Of a stretch of 64,000 nt of DNA, positions 1-8,746 are shown in pieces (position 1 is the first letter of the stretch; the number at the start of each line of letters is the position of its first letter). Both the position numbers and the translations under genes were made by a program. This DNA comes from JADKIH01 sp031385005 (GTDB taxonomy: Bacteria; Bacteroidota; Bacteroidia; AKYH767-A; 2013-40CM-41-45), in assembly GCA_031385005.1 (NCBI GenBank), contig JANNBB010000026.1, positions 62,001-126,000 of the forward strand, given 5' to 3'. A model generated the notes under the pieces. It worked only from the letters and a program-made list of their open reading frames with translations. It was not told where the DNA came from and did not search any database.

Positions 1-150
1 ATCATTGATAATCTGAACATCGATAGCTCAACCAATGGAAATGAAATTAATTTTTCTATTGATTGCAGCAGTTTACCAAAAGGAACCTACTATTATCTGC
101 TTACTGATGAAGGCAACAATGTTCTTTCCCGTCAGTTTATCGTAGAATAA
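1..150 (+). CDS. C-terminal end of a T9SS type A sorting-domain protein (partial)
   Basis: Only the last 49 codons are inside the window; the 5' part lies to the left. The frame is open from base 1 to a TAA at 148-150. The visible tail has the pattern of a type A T9SS sorting domain: a SLPKGTYYYLLTDEG stretch followed by a short strand ending in SRQFIVE. In such proteins this beta-sandwich tail directs export across the outer membrane through the type IX system and is then removed. What the rest of the protein does cannot be seen. A strong terminator hairpin follows about 20 bases downstream, so this is the end of its transcription unit. The sorting-tail reading is fairly sure from the motif and from three similar proteins in the window. 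Confidence 0.75.
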   Translation: MIDNLNIDSSTNGNEINFSIDCSSLPKGTYYYLLTDEGNNVLSRQFIVE

Positions 151-171
151 ACATTCAATAAATTATTTATA

Positions 172-203
172 GGGGCCGTGTTTATTACATGGCCCTTTTT
201 TTT
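172..203 (+). terminator. Rho-independent terminator after the T9SS protein
   Basis: GGGCCGTG and CATGGCCC form an 8-bp stem with one G-T wobble around a 7-base loop, followed by a run of eight T. It separates the first partial gene from the exonuclease gene. Confidence 0.8.
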
Positions 204-278
204 GTGTAAATTACCTTGGAAATCAACTAGACTCTCTTTCAAAATTTAATCGTATTTTAGATCAGCTAAATTTCTCCA

Positions 279-1655
279 ATGAAGTATGCAATTATTGATA
301 TAGAAACTACCGGCAGTAATGCAGGTACCGGTCGCATTACCGAAATCGCCATCTATATACATGACGGTAAATCTATTGTCGATGAGTTTTGTAGTCTGAT
401 TAATCCGGAATGTGAAATTCCTCCATTTATTTCAAAGCTAACCGGAATTACCAATGAAATGGTTGAAAATGCGCCAAAATTTTATGAGATAGCCAAACAA
501 ATCGTCGACATTACTGAAGACACCATTTTTGTAGCTCACAACGCTACTTTCGATTATAATTTTATCAGGCAAGAATATAAGTCACTCGGTTATAAATACG
601 ATAAAAGTTATTTATGCACCCTTCAGATGAGCAGGCAACTTATTCCCGGACACCCCTCCTACAGTCTTGGAAAGTTGTGTAGAAATTTGAATATTGAAAT
701 CGAAAATCGCCACCGTGCGCATGGCGATGCATTGGCTACGTCCAAACTTTTTGAATTGATTTTAAAAAGCAGCAATTCCGAAAATTTTCCCGAAGAGTTT
801 ATTCGGAACGATTATATGAATCTTCGCTTTCCTCCGGGATTTAACAGAAAAATTATTGAACAACTTCCTGAAAATTCCGGTGTCTATTATTTCCACGACT
901 CCGCCGGAATTGTACTTTATATTGGGAAAAGCAAAAACATCAAAAAAAGAGTTTTAACTCATTTTAGTAATAAACAAACCCGTAGAGCAATTGAATTGCG
1001 AAATTCAATTTGCGACATAACATTCGAAGAAACAGGAAATGAATTAATCGCCCTCTTACTCGAATCTCAAGAAATCAAAAATCAAAAACCTTTTTATAAC
1101 CGTAAACAAAAAGGCTCCTATCAAAATTATCACCTTATCTATTTTTACGATGAGCAGAGATATTTAAATCTTGCCATCTCAAAAAAAATAGATGGTGCTG
1201 AATTACTTTGCACGTTAAATTCAAACGAAGAAGCTGAGGCGATACTGGAAAAACTCGTTTTGAAATTCGATCTTTGCAAAAAACATTGCGGAGCGCATGA
1301 CATTTCACATTCTTGTTTTAGCTATTCCGTAAAACAATGTAAAGGCGCTTGCATCGGAAAAGAATCGCCTGAAAGCTACAATGAAAGAGTAAAAAAGGCC
1401 ATTGAGACACAGAAATTCGAAAATCAAAATTTCATGATCATCGGAACAGGTCGAATCGAAAAAGAAAAATCAATTGTCCATGTTGAAAAAGGCAAATACA
1501 TGGGATTCGGTTATTTTGAACCGGAACTCTCCGGCGAAAATCCTGAAATTCTGAAATCTTTTATCAAACCCGCAAACGATAACCGCGATGTCCGTCAGAT
1601 AATCCGTTCATACATAAAAAAACCGGGTACCCAAGCACAGATCATTCATCATTAA
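279..1655 (+). CDS. DnaQ-type 3'-5' exonuclease fused to a GIY-YIG (UvrC/Cho-like) nuclease
   Basis: A two-nuclease fusion of 458 residues. Residues 1-170 are a DEDDh exonuclease of the DNA polymerase III epsilon type: ExoI IDIETTG, ExoII AHNATFDYNFI, ExoIII HRAHGDALATS. Residues about 195-275 form a GIY-YIG domain (GVYYF, then LYIGKSKNIKKRV), and the C-terminal third has a Cys-rich stretch ending CKGAC, like the region after the nuclease in UvrC and Cho. The family is expected to act in DNA repair: the GIY-YIG part nicks DNA as UvrC or Cho does, and the exonuclease part may trim. That is family knowledge, not shown here. There is no helix-hairpin-helix tail, so it is not a full UvrC. The ATG at 279 comes four bases after TAAATTTC, a near match to the -7 promoter box. 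Confidence 0.85.
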   Translation: MKYAIIDIETTGSNAGTGRITEIAIYIHDGKSIVDEFCSLINPECEIPPFISKLTGITNEMVENAPKFYEIAKQIVDITEDTIFVAHNATFDYNFIRQEYKSLGYKYDKSYLCTLQMSRQLIPGHPSYSLGKLCRNLNIEIENRHRAHGDALATSKLFELILKSSNSENFPEEFIRNDYMNLRFPPGFNRKIIEQLPENSGVYYFHDSAGIVLYIGKSKNIKKRVLTHFSNKQTRRAIELRNSICDITFEETGNELIALLLESQEIKNQKPFYNRKQKGSYQNYHLIYFYDEQRYLNLAISKKIDGAELLCTLNSNEEAEAILEKLVLKFDLCKKHCGAHDISHSCFSYSVKQCKGACIGKESPESYNERVKKAIETQKFENQNFMIIGTGRIEKEKSIVHVEKGKYMGFGYFEPELSGENPEILKSFIKPANDNRDVRQIIRSYIKKPGTQAQIIHH

Positions 1656-1676
1656 TTCTACTCAATCCTCCTCGTC

Positions 1677-2249
1677 TTGAAAATCTATTTTATCCAATTT
1701 ATACTTCTGCTTTCTTATTCCGGTTCAATTGCCCAAAGTTCTATTTTTCAAAACAGTTTACCGGATATTGAAAATAAATCATTTTCTTTTTCCACGCTGC
1801 AACACAAAAAAGGAACAGTTATTGTTTTTCTATTGAGTGATTGCCCGGCCACTCAGGATTATACACGTTCGTTAAATATTCTTTCTAAAACCTATCTCTC
1901 CAATAACATTTCATTTGTCGGAATATTTCCGGGGAAATTCTCTTCAGACAGCGAACTGCTTGCCTTTCAGAAAATTTATAAATTAAATTTTCCATTATTA
2001 AAAGACAGCGAAATGACTCTGGCCAAATTCTTACAGGCGAAAACAGTACCCTCCTGCTATCTTTTAAATGATACAGGCGAGATTGTCTATCAAGGAAGAA
2101 TTGATGACTGGCTTTTTGCCCTCGGACGTAAAAAGAAAAGCGCTACTCAAAAAGATTTAGAAAATGCAATTATCAGTTTAATAAAAAATCAACCCATAAA
2201 AATACCGGTAACACAGCCCATTGGATGTATTCTTGAATATGAAGATTAA
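1677..2249 (+). CDS. Exported redoxin/thioredoxin-like protein
   Basis: 190 residues with an N-terminal signal peptide (MKIYFIQFILLL, cleavage near SIAQ) and a thioredoxin-like fold of the AhpC/TSA-redoxin type. The active-site position has one cysteine in SDCPATQDY instead of a CxxC pair; a second cysteine comes near the C-terminus in PIGCIL. The start is a TTG, chosen because it gives a complete signal peptide and no ATG lies nearby. Its stop overlaps the next gene's ATG start at 2239 by 11 bases, so the two are probably translationally coupled. In other bacteria I recall this redoxin domain and the downstream cytochrome c/copper monooxygenase domains fused in one chain, so the pair likely works as one periplasmic redox unit. 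The substrate is unknown. Confidence 0.7.
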   Translation: MKIYFIQFILLLSYSGSIAQSSIFQNSLPDIENKSFSFSTLQHKKGTVIVFLLSDCPATQDYTRSLNILSKTYLSNNISFVGIFPGKFSSDSELLAFQKIYKLNFPLLKDSEMTLAKFLQAKTVPSCYLLNDTGEIVYQGRIDDWLFALGRKKKSATQKDLENAIISLIKNQPIKIPVTQPIGCILEYED

Positions 2250-3633
2250 CAGAATTTTCACTTTTCCCGCTTTTACTATTTTTATTGTCATGAGCATTTT
2301 GTTTAGCTCTTGCATAAGAGAAAAGAATTCCAATCCTACTCCTGTTTTCTCCAAAGAAATTGCACCCATCTTTTATGAAAATTGCTCTTCCTGTCATCGT
2401 CCGGGCTCCGGAGCCCCTTTTAATCTGATCACGTACGAAGACATTGTTAAGAAGATTCATACGGTTCAACTTTCCATTAATGAAAGACTGATGCCTCCCT
2501 GGCCGGCTGATACTTCTTACTCTCATTTTGTCGGGGAAAAGGTTTTAAGTGAAAATGAAATACATCTTATCAATCGCTGGATTGAAGCCGGATTTCCTAT
2601 CGGAGATACCAATCAAATACCACAGCCTCCGGACTTTGGATTGAATACGGAAAAGAAAAAACCGGATTTTATTATACGCATGCGTCAACCATTTCTAATC
2701 AAAGGTGATAACACAGATAATTTTATCATGCTGAAGATTCCCTATGAATTTCCATCTGATACTTTTATACGGACAATCGAAATTGTTCCGGGAAATAAAA
2801 AGCTCGTTCATCATATCAATGCACATCTAATTCAATATTTCGCGGGAGCCAAAAAAGACAACCAAAAAGGAGTTGCCTATGTAAATACGGAGTTGCATGA
2901 TAAAATTAGTGCATATCAATTACTTTCGTTACCCAACGACGACGGCTCCTATCCATTGCTCACCCCTTCGGTCTCCAATTATCTACCGGGTGTTGAAGCG
3001 GTATTTTATCCGCCCGGAATCGGCGGACTAAAAGTAAAGAAACAAGGAGCTATCTTGCTCGATAACATTCATTATGGGCCGAGTCCTATCGATACATCCG
3101 ATCAAACAACTTTTAATTTTTATTTCAGTCCGACAGCACCCGAGAGACCACTAAGGGAATTTATTATTGGAACCAGCGGTGTTTCTCCGATTATTCCGCC
3201 CCTTGTGATACCTCCGCATACGGTTAAGAAATTTATTTCGTCGTATCGGGTACCGGAAGACATTTCTCTTTTAACCATCAATCCACATATGCATTTGCTT
3301 GGTATTTTTTTCCAGGCCTATGTTCTCCTGCCAGATGGTGATACTCTCCCATTAATCCGCATTAAAAAATGGGATTTTCGATGGCAATATTTTTACACAT
3401 TTCCGAAAATTTTAAAAATCCCTGCGGGTTCTCTTATTCAAATGGAAGGTCTTTTTGATAACACAGAGAATAATCCTTTGGTTCCCTTTCATCCACCACG
3501 TACCATTTCGGAAAGAGCAGGAAGCATGCGCACAACCGATGAAATGTTTCAATTGATATGCACATACTTGCCATATAAACCGGGCGATGAAAATATTCGA
3601 TTAGAAAACAAACAAACAGAAAAAGACGACTAA
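2239..3633 (+). CDS. Lipoprotein: cytochrome c domain plus PHM-type copper monooxygenase
   Basis: 464 residues from the ATG at 2239, chosen over an upstream in-frame TTG because it starts a clean lipoprotein signal (lipobox cysteine at residue 25). A class I haem site CSSCH is at 49-53, with the RPGSGAPF and LMPPWPAD motifs of the cytochrome domains that precede copper type II ascorbate-dependent monooxygenases. The rest matches the two-copper hydroxylase fold of peptidylglycine alpha-hydroxylating monooxygenase: His191-His192, the HYG histidine at 278, the HMH pair at 350 and 352, and the DEM methionine at 436. All six expected copper ligands can be placed. The likely role is periplasmic or surface hydroxylation with electrons passed through the haem and the upstream redoxin. 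The substrate is not known. Confidence 0.75.
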   Translation: MKINRIFTFPAFTIFIVMSILFSSCIREKNSNPTPVFSKEIAPIFYENCSSCHRPGSGAPFNLITYEDIVKKIHTVQLSINERLMPPWPADTSYSHFVGEKVLSENEIHLINRWIEAGFPIGDTNQIPQPPDFGLNTEKKKPDFIIRMRQPFLIKGDNTDNFIMLKIPYEFPSDTFIRTIEIVPGNKKLVHHINAHLIQYFAGAKKDNQKGVAYVNTELHDKISAYQLLSLPNDDGSYPLLTPSVSNYLPGVEAVFYPPGIGGLKVKKQGAILLDNIHYGPSPIDTSDQTTFNFYFSPTAPERPLREFIIGTSGVSPIIPPLVIPPHTVKKFISSYRVPEDISLLTINPHMHLLGIFFQAYVLLPDGDTLPLIRIKKWDFRWQYFYTFPKILKIPAGSLIQMEGLFDNTENNPLVPFHPPRTISERAGSMRTTDEMFQLICTYLPYKPGDENIRLENKQTEKDD

Positions 3634-3671
3634 GCTCGCTGTTTAATTTACTCTTCCTACTTCCAGCAATC

Positions 3672-4130
3672 ATGAAATCAAAAAAGATCATTATACCTTC
3701 AACAGAGAAAGAACTCGAAGCATATTATAAATTACGTTTTGAAGTCTTGCGAAAGCCCTGGGGACAAGTAGAAAATTCCACCCGAGATGAATGGGAAAAC
3801 ATTTCCATTCATGTCCTGATGCTCGATGAAAATGAAGAAGCAATTGCTGCCGGACGTCTTCAACTGAATCCGGGAAATGAAGGCCAGATTCGTTCTATGG
3901 CCGTAAAAAAAGAATACAGAGGTCTGGGTCTGGGATCCGAAATCTTATTGTTCCTGGAAGAAAAAGCTAAAGAAAAAGCACTGACTTCAATTGTTCTGGA
4001 CGCAAGAGAAAATGCCATCCCGTTTTACAAAAAACATGGGTATGTTTCGACAGGACCTTCATACCTGCTTTTTAATGAGATTCCACATGAACGCATGGAA
4101 AAAATCTTAAAAAATAAATCAGAACGTTAG
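3672..4130 (+). CDS. GNAT family N-acetyltransferase
   Basis: A 152-residue, single-domain GNAT protein. The acetyl-CoA pyrophosphate-binding motif A is SMAVKKEYRGLGLGSEI (about residues 75-91), with RGLGLG at 83-88, followed by the usual helix and a LDARENAIPFYKKHGY motif B near residue 117. The N-terminal half (YYKLRFEVLRKPWG) resembles the ElaA/YjdJ-type subgroup of small acetyltransferases. The acceptor substrate cannot be predicted. It lies 38 bases after the copper monooxygenase gene on the same strand and could be cotranscribed. It converges with the histidine kinase gene, whose stop is about 30 bases away. Confidence 0.8.
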   Translation: MKSKKIIIPSTEKELEAYYKLRFEVLRKPWGQVENSTRDEWENISIHVLMLDENEEAIAAGRLQLNPGNEGQIRSMAVKKEYRGLGLGSEILLFLEEKAKEKALTSIVLDARENAIPFYKKHGYVSTGPSYLLFNEIPHERMEKILKNKSER

Positions 4131-4161
4131 TTAATATTTTATCACCTCAGTGAACGTTAAA

Positions 4162-5274
4162 TCAATCTACTATCTTTAACGTGAAGGTAAAGGTTGTACC
4201 CACACCAAGTGTACTCCTCACATTAATATTTTGTCCGTGAGCTTCAATAATATGTTTGACTATCGATAGACCTAACCCCGTCCCTCCCTGGTCTCTGCTC
4301 CTGCTTTTATCCACTCTGTAAAACCGTTCAAATATACGCGCCATGTGTTGAGAATCGATTCCGATACCATTATCTGAAATTTCAACTAATATGTTTTCAT
4401 CCATATCATAAAAACCGACAAAGGTATTCCCACCTTTTCGACCATACTTGATGGAATTAACAATAAGATTTGTAATGACTTGTCTGATTCGTTCTTTATC
4501 GCCCCAAACGAAAAATGGAATATCACTATCTTCTTTGAAGGAAAGCTTTATATCCATTTCCTTTGCCCTTAGCTCAGAAGATTCAAGAACATCTTTTGCC
4601 AGTTCATGAATATCGAATGTCCGCTGATCGAGACTTAATTCTCCGCTTTCCAGTTTGGAAATCGCTTCTAAATCGTCTACAATCAGGCAGAGACGTTCTA
4701 CGGATCTTGCAGCACGCTGGAGGTAATTGATGTTAACTTCAGGATCAGATACAGCACCTTCCAATAATGTATGGATATATCCTTGAATATTGAACAAGGG
4801 TGTTTTCAATTCATGGGAAACATTGCCCAAAAATTCTTTTCTGAAATTCTCCATTCGTTTCAATTCTTCAATCTCATCTGAACGATTCTGCTGCCATTCC
4901 ATAACTTCATTTCCAACATTCGTTAAGACATCTTCATTGGAAGAAACTTTTTCAACAGATTTCGCTATTGAATCCTTGGAACTGGAAATCGACTTATAAA
5001 TCAATTTTATTTTTCGATAAAGAAATACATTTAACAAATAATTGAAAACCAAAAAGGCGCTGATGAAACAAGAGACAAAAATTAAAATATATTTTACGTT
5101 AGAGTCTGAAAAATATTTCGCTTCGAAAAAAAAATATGAAAATATTAAAACCAGAAAAGAAACAATCAAGGATGCAATTAATGCCAACCGACGTGGAGTT
5201 GCGTTTTTTCCTGGCGGTAATTGAAATTTAGAATCAGTCACGTAATATTTTTTAAAAATCAAATTTATAGCCAA
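4162..5274 (-). CDS. Membrane sensor histidine kinase (PhoR-like)
   Basis: 370 residues. Two membrane segments (about 30-50 and 60-84) with only a very short external loop, then a linker, the dimerisation domain with phospho-acceptor His154 in VSHELKTPL, and the ATPase domain: N box (NLIVNSIKYG), G1 (ISDNGIGI), F box (FERFYRV) and G2 (GGTGLGLSIVKH). It autophosphorylates and passes the phosphate to the response regulator encoded just upstream; the two genes overlap by 23 bases. The small periplasmic portion suggests it senses the membrane or a partner protein rather than a soluble ligand. The order regulator-kinase and the domain set resemble PhoB-PhoR, but no phosphate genes are nearby, so the signal is unassigned. 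Confidence 0.88.
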   Translation of the reverse strand: MAINLIFKKYYVTDSKFQLPPGKNATPRRLALIASLIVSFLVLIFSYFFFEAKYFSDSNVKYILIFVSCFISAFLVFNYLLNVFLYRKIKLIYKSISSSKDSIAKSVEKVSSNEDVLTNVGNEVMEWQQNRSDEIEELKRMENFRKEFLGNVSHELKTPLFNIQGYIHTLLEGAVSDPEVNINYLQRAARSVERLCLIVDDLEAISKLESGELSLDQRTFDIHELAKDVLESSELRAKEMDIKLSFKEDSDIPFFVWGDKERIRQVITNLIVNSIKYGRKGGNTFVGFYDMDENILVEISDNGIGIDSQHMARIFERFYRVDKSRSRDQGGTGLGLSIVKHIIEAHGQNINVRSTLGVGTTFTFTLKIVD

Positions 5275-5938
5275 TACCTTTTACAGTCTTGATTAAATCA
5301 TCTCCAAGTTTCTCTCTTAGTTTACGGATATGTACATCAATTGTACGATCGCCGACTACCACATCGTTCCCCCATACCTTATCCAAAATCTCTTCCCGCT
5401 TAAATACTTTTCCGGGTTTTGTTGCCAACAATGATAACAATTCAAATTCCTTTCTCGGCAATTCAATTTTTTCATCACCTCTTAAGATCAGATACTGGTC
5501 CCTGTCAATTGTTAGTCCGGCAATTGTTAAAATTTTTCCGGCAGTTTCTTTAGCCGTTGCATTCTTATCATATCTTCGAAAAAGAGCACTTATCCGGCTA
5601 ATCAAAACCCGGGGTTTAATCGGCTTGGTGATGTAATCATCGGCCCCCACGTCAAATCCCGCAATCTGTGAATAGTCTTCACTTCTTGCAGTTAAAAAAG
5701 CAATTAACGTATTTTTAAAAGCAGGCAACTCTCTTAAATGACGACAGGTTTCAATACCATCCATTTCAGGCATCATAATGTCTAATATAATCAAATCCGG
5801 ATTTTCCTTTTTTGCCATCTGAATAGCTTCTTTACCATTCGTAGCTTTAAATATTTGATAGTCCTCTCTTTTCAAATTATACTCCATAAATTCAAGAATA
5901 TCCGGTTCATCATCGACCAACAATATTTTTTGTTTCAT
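5252..5938 (-). CDS. OmpR/PhoB-family response regulator
   Basis: 228 residues with an N-terminal receiver domain (acidic pocket at residues 9-11, phospho-acceptor Asp53 in LDIMMPEMDG, conserved TKP lysine near 105) and a C-terminal winged-helix DNA-binding domain ending VKGIGYKFDF. It is the transcription factor partner of the histidine kinase that follows and overlaps it by 23 bases. The region upstream of the ATG contains TACCTTTA, one base off the Bacteroidota -7 box, about 55 bases away. Target genes cannot be read from this window. Confidence 0.9.
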   Translation of the reverse strand: MKQKILLVDDEPDILEFMEYNLKREDYQIFKATNGKEAIQMAKKENPDLIILDIMMPEMDGIETCRHLRELPAFKNTLIAFLTARSEDYSQIAGFDVGADDYITKPIKPRVLISRISALFRRYDKNATAKETAGKILTIAGLTIDRDQYLILRGDEKIELPRKEFELLSLLATKPGKVFKREEILDKVWGNDVVVGDRTIDVHIRKLREKLGDDLIKTVKGIGYKFDF

Positions 5939-6017
5939 ATGTTTAAATTTCGTGAATTTACTCTTTCAGGCTGATTGTGAATGTTAAATAAAGGTAAAGA
6001 AATAGTTACCAGATAAT

Positions 6018-8060
6018 TTATGAAAGTTGAGAAAGTATCCTTTTAGCTTGTTCATTACTCTTATCTCTTTTCAAGACTTCCTTCAGATACATTTTAGCAT
6101 CTTTCTCTCTGCCCAGAAAAAGCATTGCACCTGCTTTGTTTAAAAATGCCTGTACATTATCCGGATCCAGAGATAATGCTTTATCATACATTTTAAGTGC
6201 CGACTGAACATTCTTTTCGGCAGATAAAAGCAAAAATCCCAGACTTACATATGCGCTGCTGTATTTGGGATTTTCACGGAGAATAAACTCATAATTTCTT
6301 TTTGCTTCAGCTATCATTCCCGCATCAAATTGAGCACCGGCCAACTTATTTCTAAAATCGGTAACAAATGGTGCAAGCTCTGTTGAATTTTCAAAATAGG
6401 AAACTGCTTTGGAATTATTACCGAGGGCTGCATAGGATTCACCGATTCGGTAAGAAGTCCAGGCATGCTCATTCATCAGGGATTTCTTGTCCAGATTTTC
6501 TAAATTGTGATTTTTACTTTCCGCATAGCTCACAACTTTTTTGTAATCATTTTTTAAAAATGCCCAATGCACAAGCGAATGAAAATTGCGAAGAATACTG
6601 TCAACATTATTATCGACAAAATATTTCTTTGCAGAATCCAGAAATGAAGGATTATCAGAAAATTTTTCGAAATAGGAAAGAAATGCTTCTCCCTTTGAAC
6701 GGTTATCAGGAGTTGAATTATTAATACAAATCAATCCGGCAAAATCTTTTATCCGTTTGACTTCCGCTTGAGTTTTAGGAATGCGAATATAATGATCGCT
6801 GGTGATAACATGTGGGATATCAGTTGCACCGCCTTTGGGCATATGACAGCTTATACAATTATCATTTGAAAGGGCTCTGACTTCCATGGATTCCTTGCAG
6901 GGAAGCTGATGAATTTTTGACTTACCGGATTGAGCATTTGCCGGCTGATGACATGAAATACATTTGGAATTAAAATAAGAACTACGTGTAACAGTAACAC
7001 TAACATGTGGATCGTGGCAGGTTATGCAAGTCAATGCATTTTGATAAGGCCGAAGAGATGATTGCTTGGCATTAATCTCCTCTGCCTTTCTTAGACTCTC
7101 TTGGAAACATTTACTCATCTTCAGTCTTTCCGCATGCGAAGCCATAATATGACTATCGTCATCGCCTTTATAGAGTGGCATGTAAACATCCATCACTTCT
7201 TTCAAATGCATGCCGGGCTTAAAGTCAAGAAACGATTTGCCCTCTTTTAAAATGGCATTACCTTGTATATGACACCGCTGACAAACATCCAGTTGTAAGT
7301 CGATCGGTAGTTTTGCAGGGTTGACAATCGAATAATCGATTTCCTCCTTAACATCGATTATCTTTCCCTCCTTTTTTTCGCGAATGTGCAAACTTCCCGG
7401 ACCGTGACAACGTTCACAATCAATTCCATTAGCCACAAAAGAATATTTATTCTCTGACCCTTGGACCATTTTCGGATAGGCATTGTGACAGGTCATGCAT
7501 TCTAACCCTATTTTTCTTGAGAAACGACTATTATAACCGCCTTCAAATCCCGGAGGTAAATCCCACTTTTTTTTCTGAGTATAAAACGTTGCCGGCACTT
7601 GAAAAACATATCCGTTGACATTCATAAGATGCGAATTAGTATGCTGGCCGGAACCTACTATCCAATCTACGTGCTCGGCACGTTTGAATAAAGTATCTCT
7701 ACCTGAAAGACGGAACTCTAAAACAACTAAAGAATCATTTTTCCAAAAGGGATGATATTGCAGGTTTTTAAAAGTATCTGAAATAATTGCAATATCAGAA
7801 AACTTAGCAGACGACTTACTTTTCGTTGCACGGTCAAACGAAAGTCCCATTCCCGTATGAAGAAATGTTTCATATTTATCGGAATGACATTCTTTACAGG
7901 ATAGAATTCCCGCATATTGAACGGTATCATTTAAGGAAGAATATTGCTTTTTGTCATCGGAATCTTCATTATGAGAATTGCATGACATCAAATAAACAAG
8001 AAAAAAAATAAAACAGGAGCAAAACAAATTTCTTAATTGGCTCCTGTATTTAAATATCAT
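6018..8060 (-). CDS. Seven-haem c-type cytochrome lipoprotein with C-terminal TPRs
   Basis: 680 residues starting with a lipoprotein signal (lipobox cysteine 27 in LMSC). Seven CxxCH haem-attachment motifs begin near residues 55, 188, 215, 260, 345, 367 and 402. The last about 140 residues are tetratricopeptide repeats (for example ASYRIGESYAALG-type and AYVSLGFLLLSAE-type helices). The protein is probably anchored to the outer membrane facing the periplasm, or on the cell surface, where a multihaem domain moves electrons and the TPR region docks a partner. Some related proteins have been grouped near cytochrome c554/NrfB-like folds, but no catalytic residue assignment is possible here. It depends on the cytochrome c maturation genes found later in the window. 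It is preceded by no clear promoter box. Confidence 0.85.
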   Translation of the reverse strand: MIFKYRSQLRNLFCSCFIFFLVYLMSCNSHNEDSDDKKQYSSLNDTVQYAGILSCKECHSDKYETFLHTGMGLSFDRATKSKSSAKFSDIAIISDTFKNLQYHPFWKNDSLVVLEFRLSGRDTLFKRAEHVDWIVGSGQHTNSHLMNVNGYVFQVPATFYTQKKKWDLPPGFEGGYNSRFSRKIGLECMTCHNAYPKMVQGSENKYSFVANGIDCERCHGPGSLHIREKKEGKIIDVKEEIDYSIVNPAKLPIDLQLDVCQRCHIQGNAILKEGKSFLDFKPGMHLKEVMDVYMPLYKGDDDSHIMASHAERLKMSKCFQESLRKAEEINAKQSSLRPYQNALTCITCHDPHVSVTVTRSSYFNSKCISCHQPANAQSGKSKIHQLPCKESMEVRALSNDNCISCHMPKGGATDIPHVITSDHYIRIPKTQAEVKRIKDFAGLICINNSTPDNRSKGEAFLSYFEKFSDNPSFLDSAKKYFVDNNVDSILRNFHSLVHWAFLKNDYKKVVSYAESKNHNLENLDKKSLMNEHAWTSYRIGESYAALGNNSKAVSYFENSTELAPFVTDFRNKLAGAQFDAGMIAEAKRNYEFILRENPKYSSAYVSLGFLLLSAEKNVQSALKMYDKALSLDPDNVQAFLNKAGAMLFLGREKDAKMYLKEVLKRDKSNEQAKRILSQLS

Positions 8061-8088
8061 CCAAAAAAGTTTATAACAAAATCGATAA

Positions 8089-8643
8089 CTATTGCTTTTT
8101 AATTAATTGCATATTGTATTCATCATAGTATTTTCCATAATCGAATATCCAATCCTGTTTCAATCCTGTAATTTCAAACCCTACGCGTTTAAAAAGAGCA
8201 ACACTGTTTTCATTATCGATACGAACGTTTGCATAAATCTGATGCAGGTCAAGGATTTCAAATGCATAATCGATAATTAGATGTAAAGCTTCGGTGGCAA
8301 AACCTCTTCCTCTATCCGCTTTATTGGCAATAAGAATTCCGATTCCGGCTCTTTTATTTTTGGGATCAAAATCGAAAAGATCAACACAACCGATAGAATA
8401 AGTCTTGTCGGATATGTTATCGTCCTCATCAAAATACTTCACATCGATCATCAACCGCAGTTGCTTATTTGTATAAATATCCTGATGTGCCTGATTTACG
8501 AATTCTTCGAGAACAAATTTAGAAAAAGGCATCAACGTGCCGCTTACACTCCAAACAGAACTATCATTTTCCCATTTATACAAACGATTTAAATCCGCCG
8601 GCTCCAAAGCCCTAAGCTGAATCATTTCTCCGACAAGTTGCAT
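8089..8643 (-). CDS. GNAT acetyltransferase, RimJ/RimL-SpeG type
   Basis: 184 residues with the layout of the RimJ/RimL/SpeG group: an opening IQLRALEPADLNRLYKWEND, a central GIGILIANKADRGRGFATEA acetyl-CoA binding motif with RGRGFA, and a closing ALFKRVGFEITG helix-strand motif. Members acetylate ribosomal-protein N-termini or polyamines; which applies here is not clear. It follows dapF on the same strand after a gap of about 100 bases that contains a small AT palindrome (8711-8726), so cotranscription with dapF is possible but not certain. Confidence 0.8.
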   Translation of the reverse strand: MQLVGEMIQLRALEPADLNRLYKWENDSSVWSVSGTLMPFSKFVLEEFVNQAHQDIYTNKQLRLMIDVKYFDEDDNISDKTYSIGCVDLFDFDPKNKRAGIGILIANKADRGRGFATEALHLIIDYAFEILDLHQIYANVRIDNENSVALFKRVGFEITGLKQDWIFDYGKYYDEYNMQLIKKQ

Positions 8644-8746
8644 ACTTTTTTATGTTTCGACGAAGTTACAAATAGTCATTAAATAGATGAAGAAATAAAT
8701 AACAGTTCTTAAACAAAATATTGTTTATACAAATGCTGAAAGGAGG

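Noticed and set aside
2221..2249. Frameshift splitting a single redoxin/cytochrome/monooxygenase gene
   Set aside because: The redoxin ends with the normal family C-terminus (PIGCIL) and the next gene begins with its own lipoprotein signal, so two intact overlapping genes are more likely.
6368..6724. 118-codon plus-strand open frame inside the seven-haem cytochrome gene
   Set aside because: Antisense shadow of a clear coding gene; no family features.
8711..8726. AAACAA/TTGTTT palindrome between dapF and the acetyltransferase gene
   Set aside because: Short and A+T-only; expected by chance in this composition and not aligned with a promoter box.
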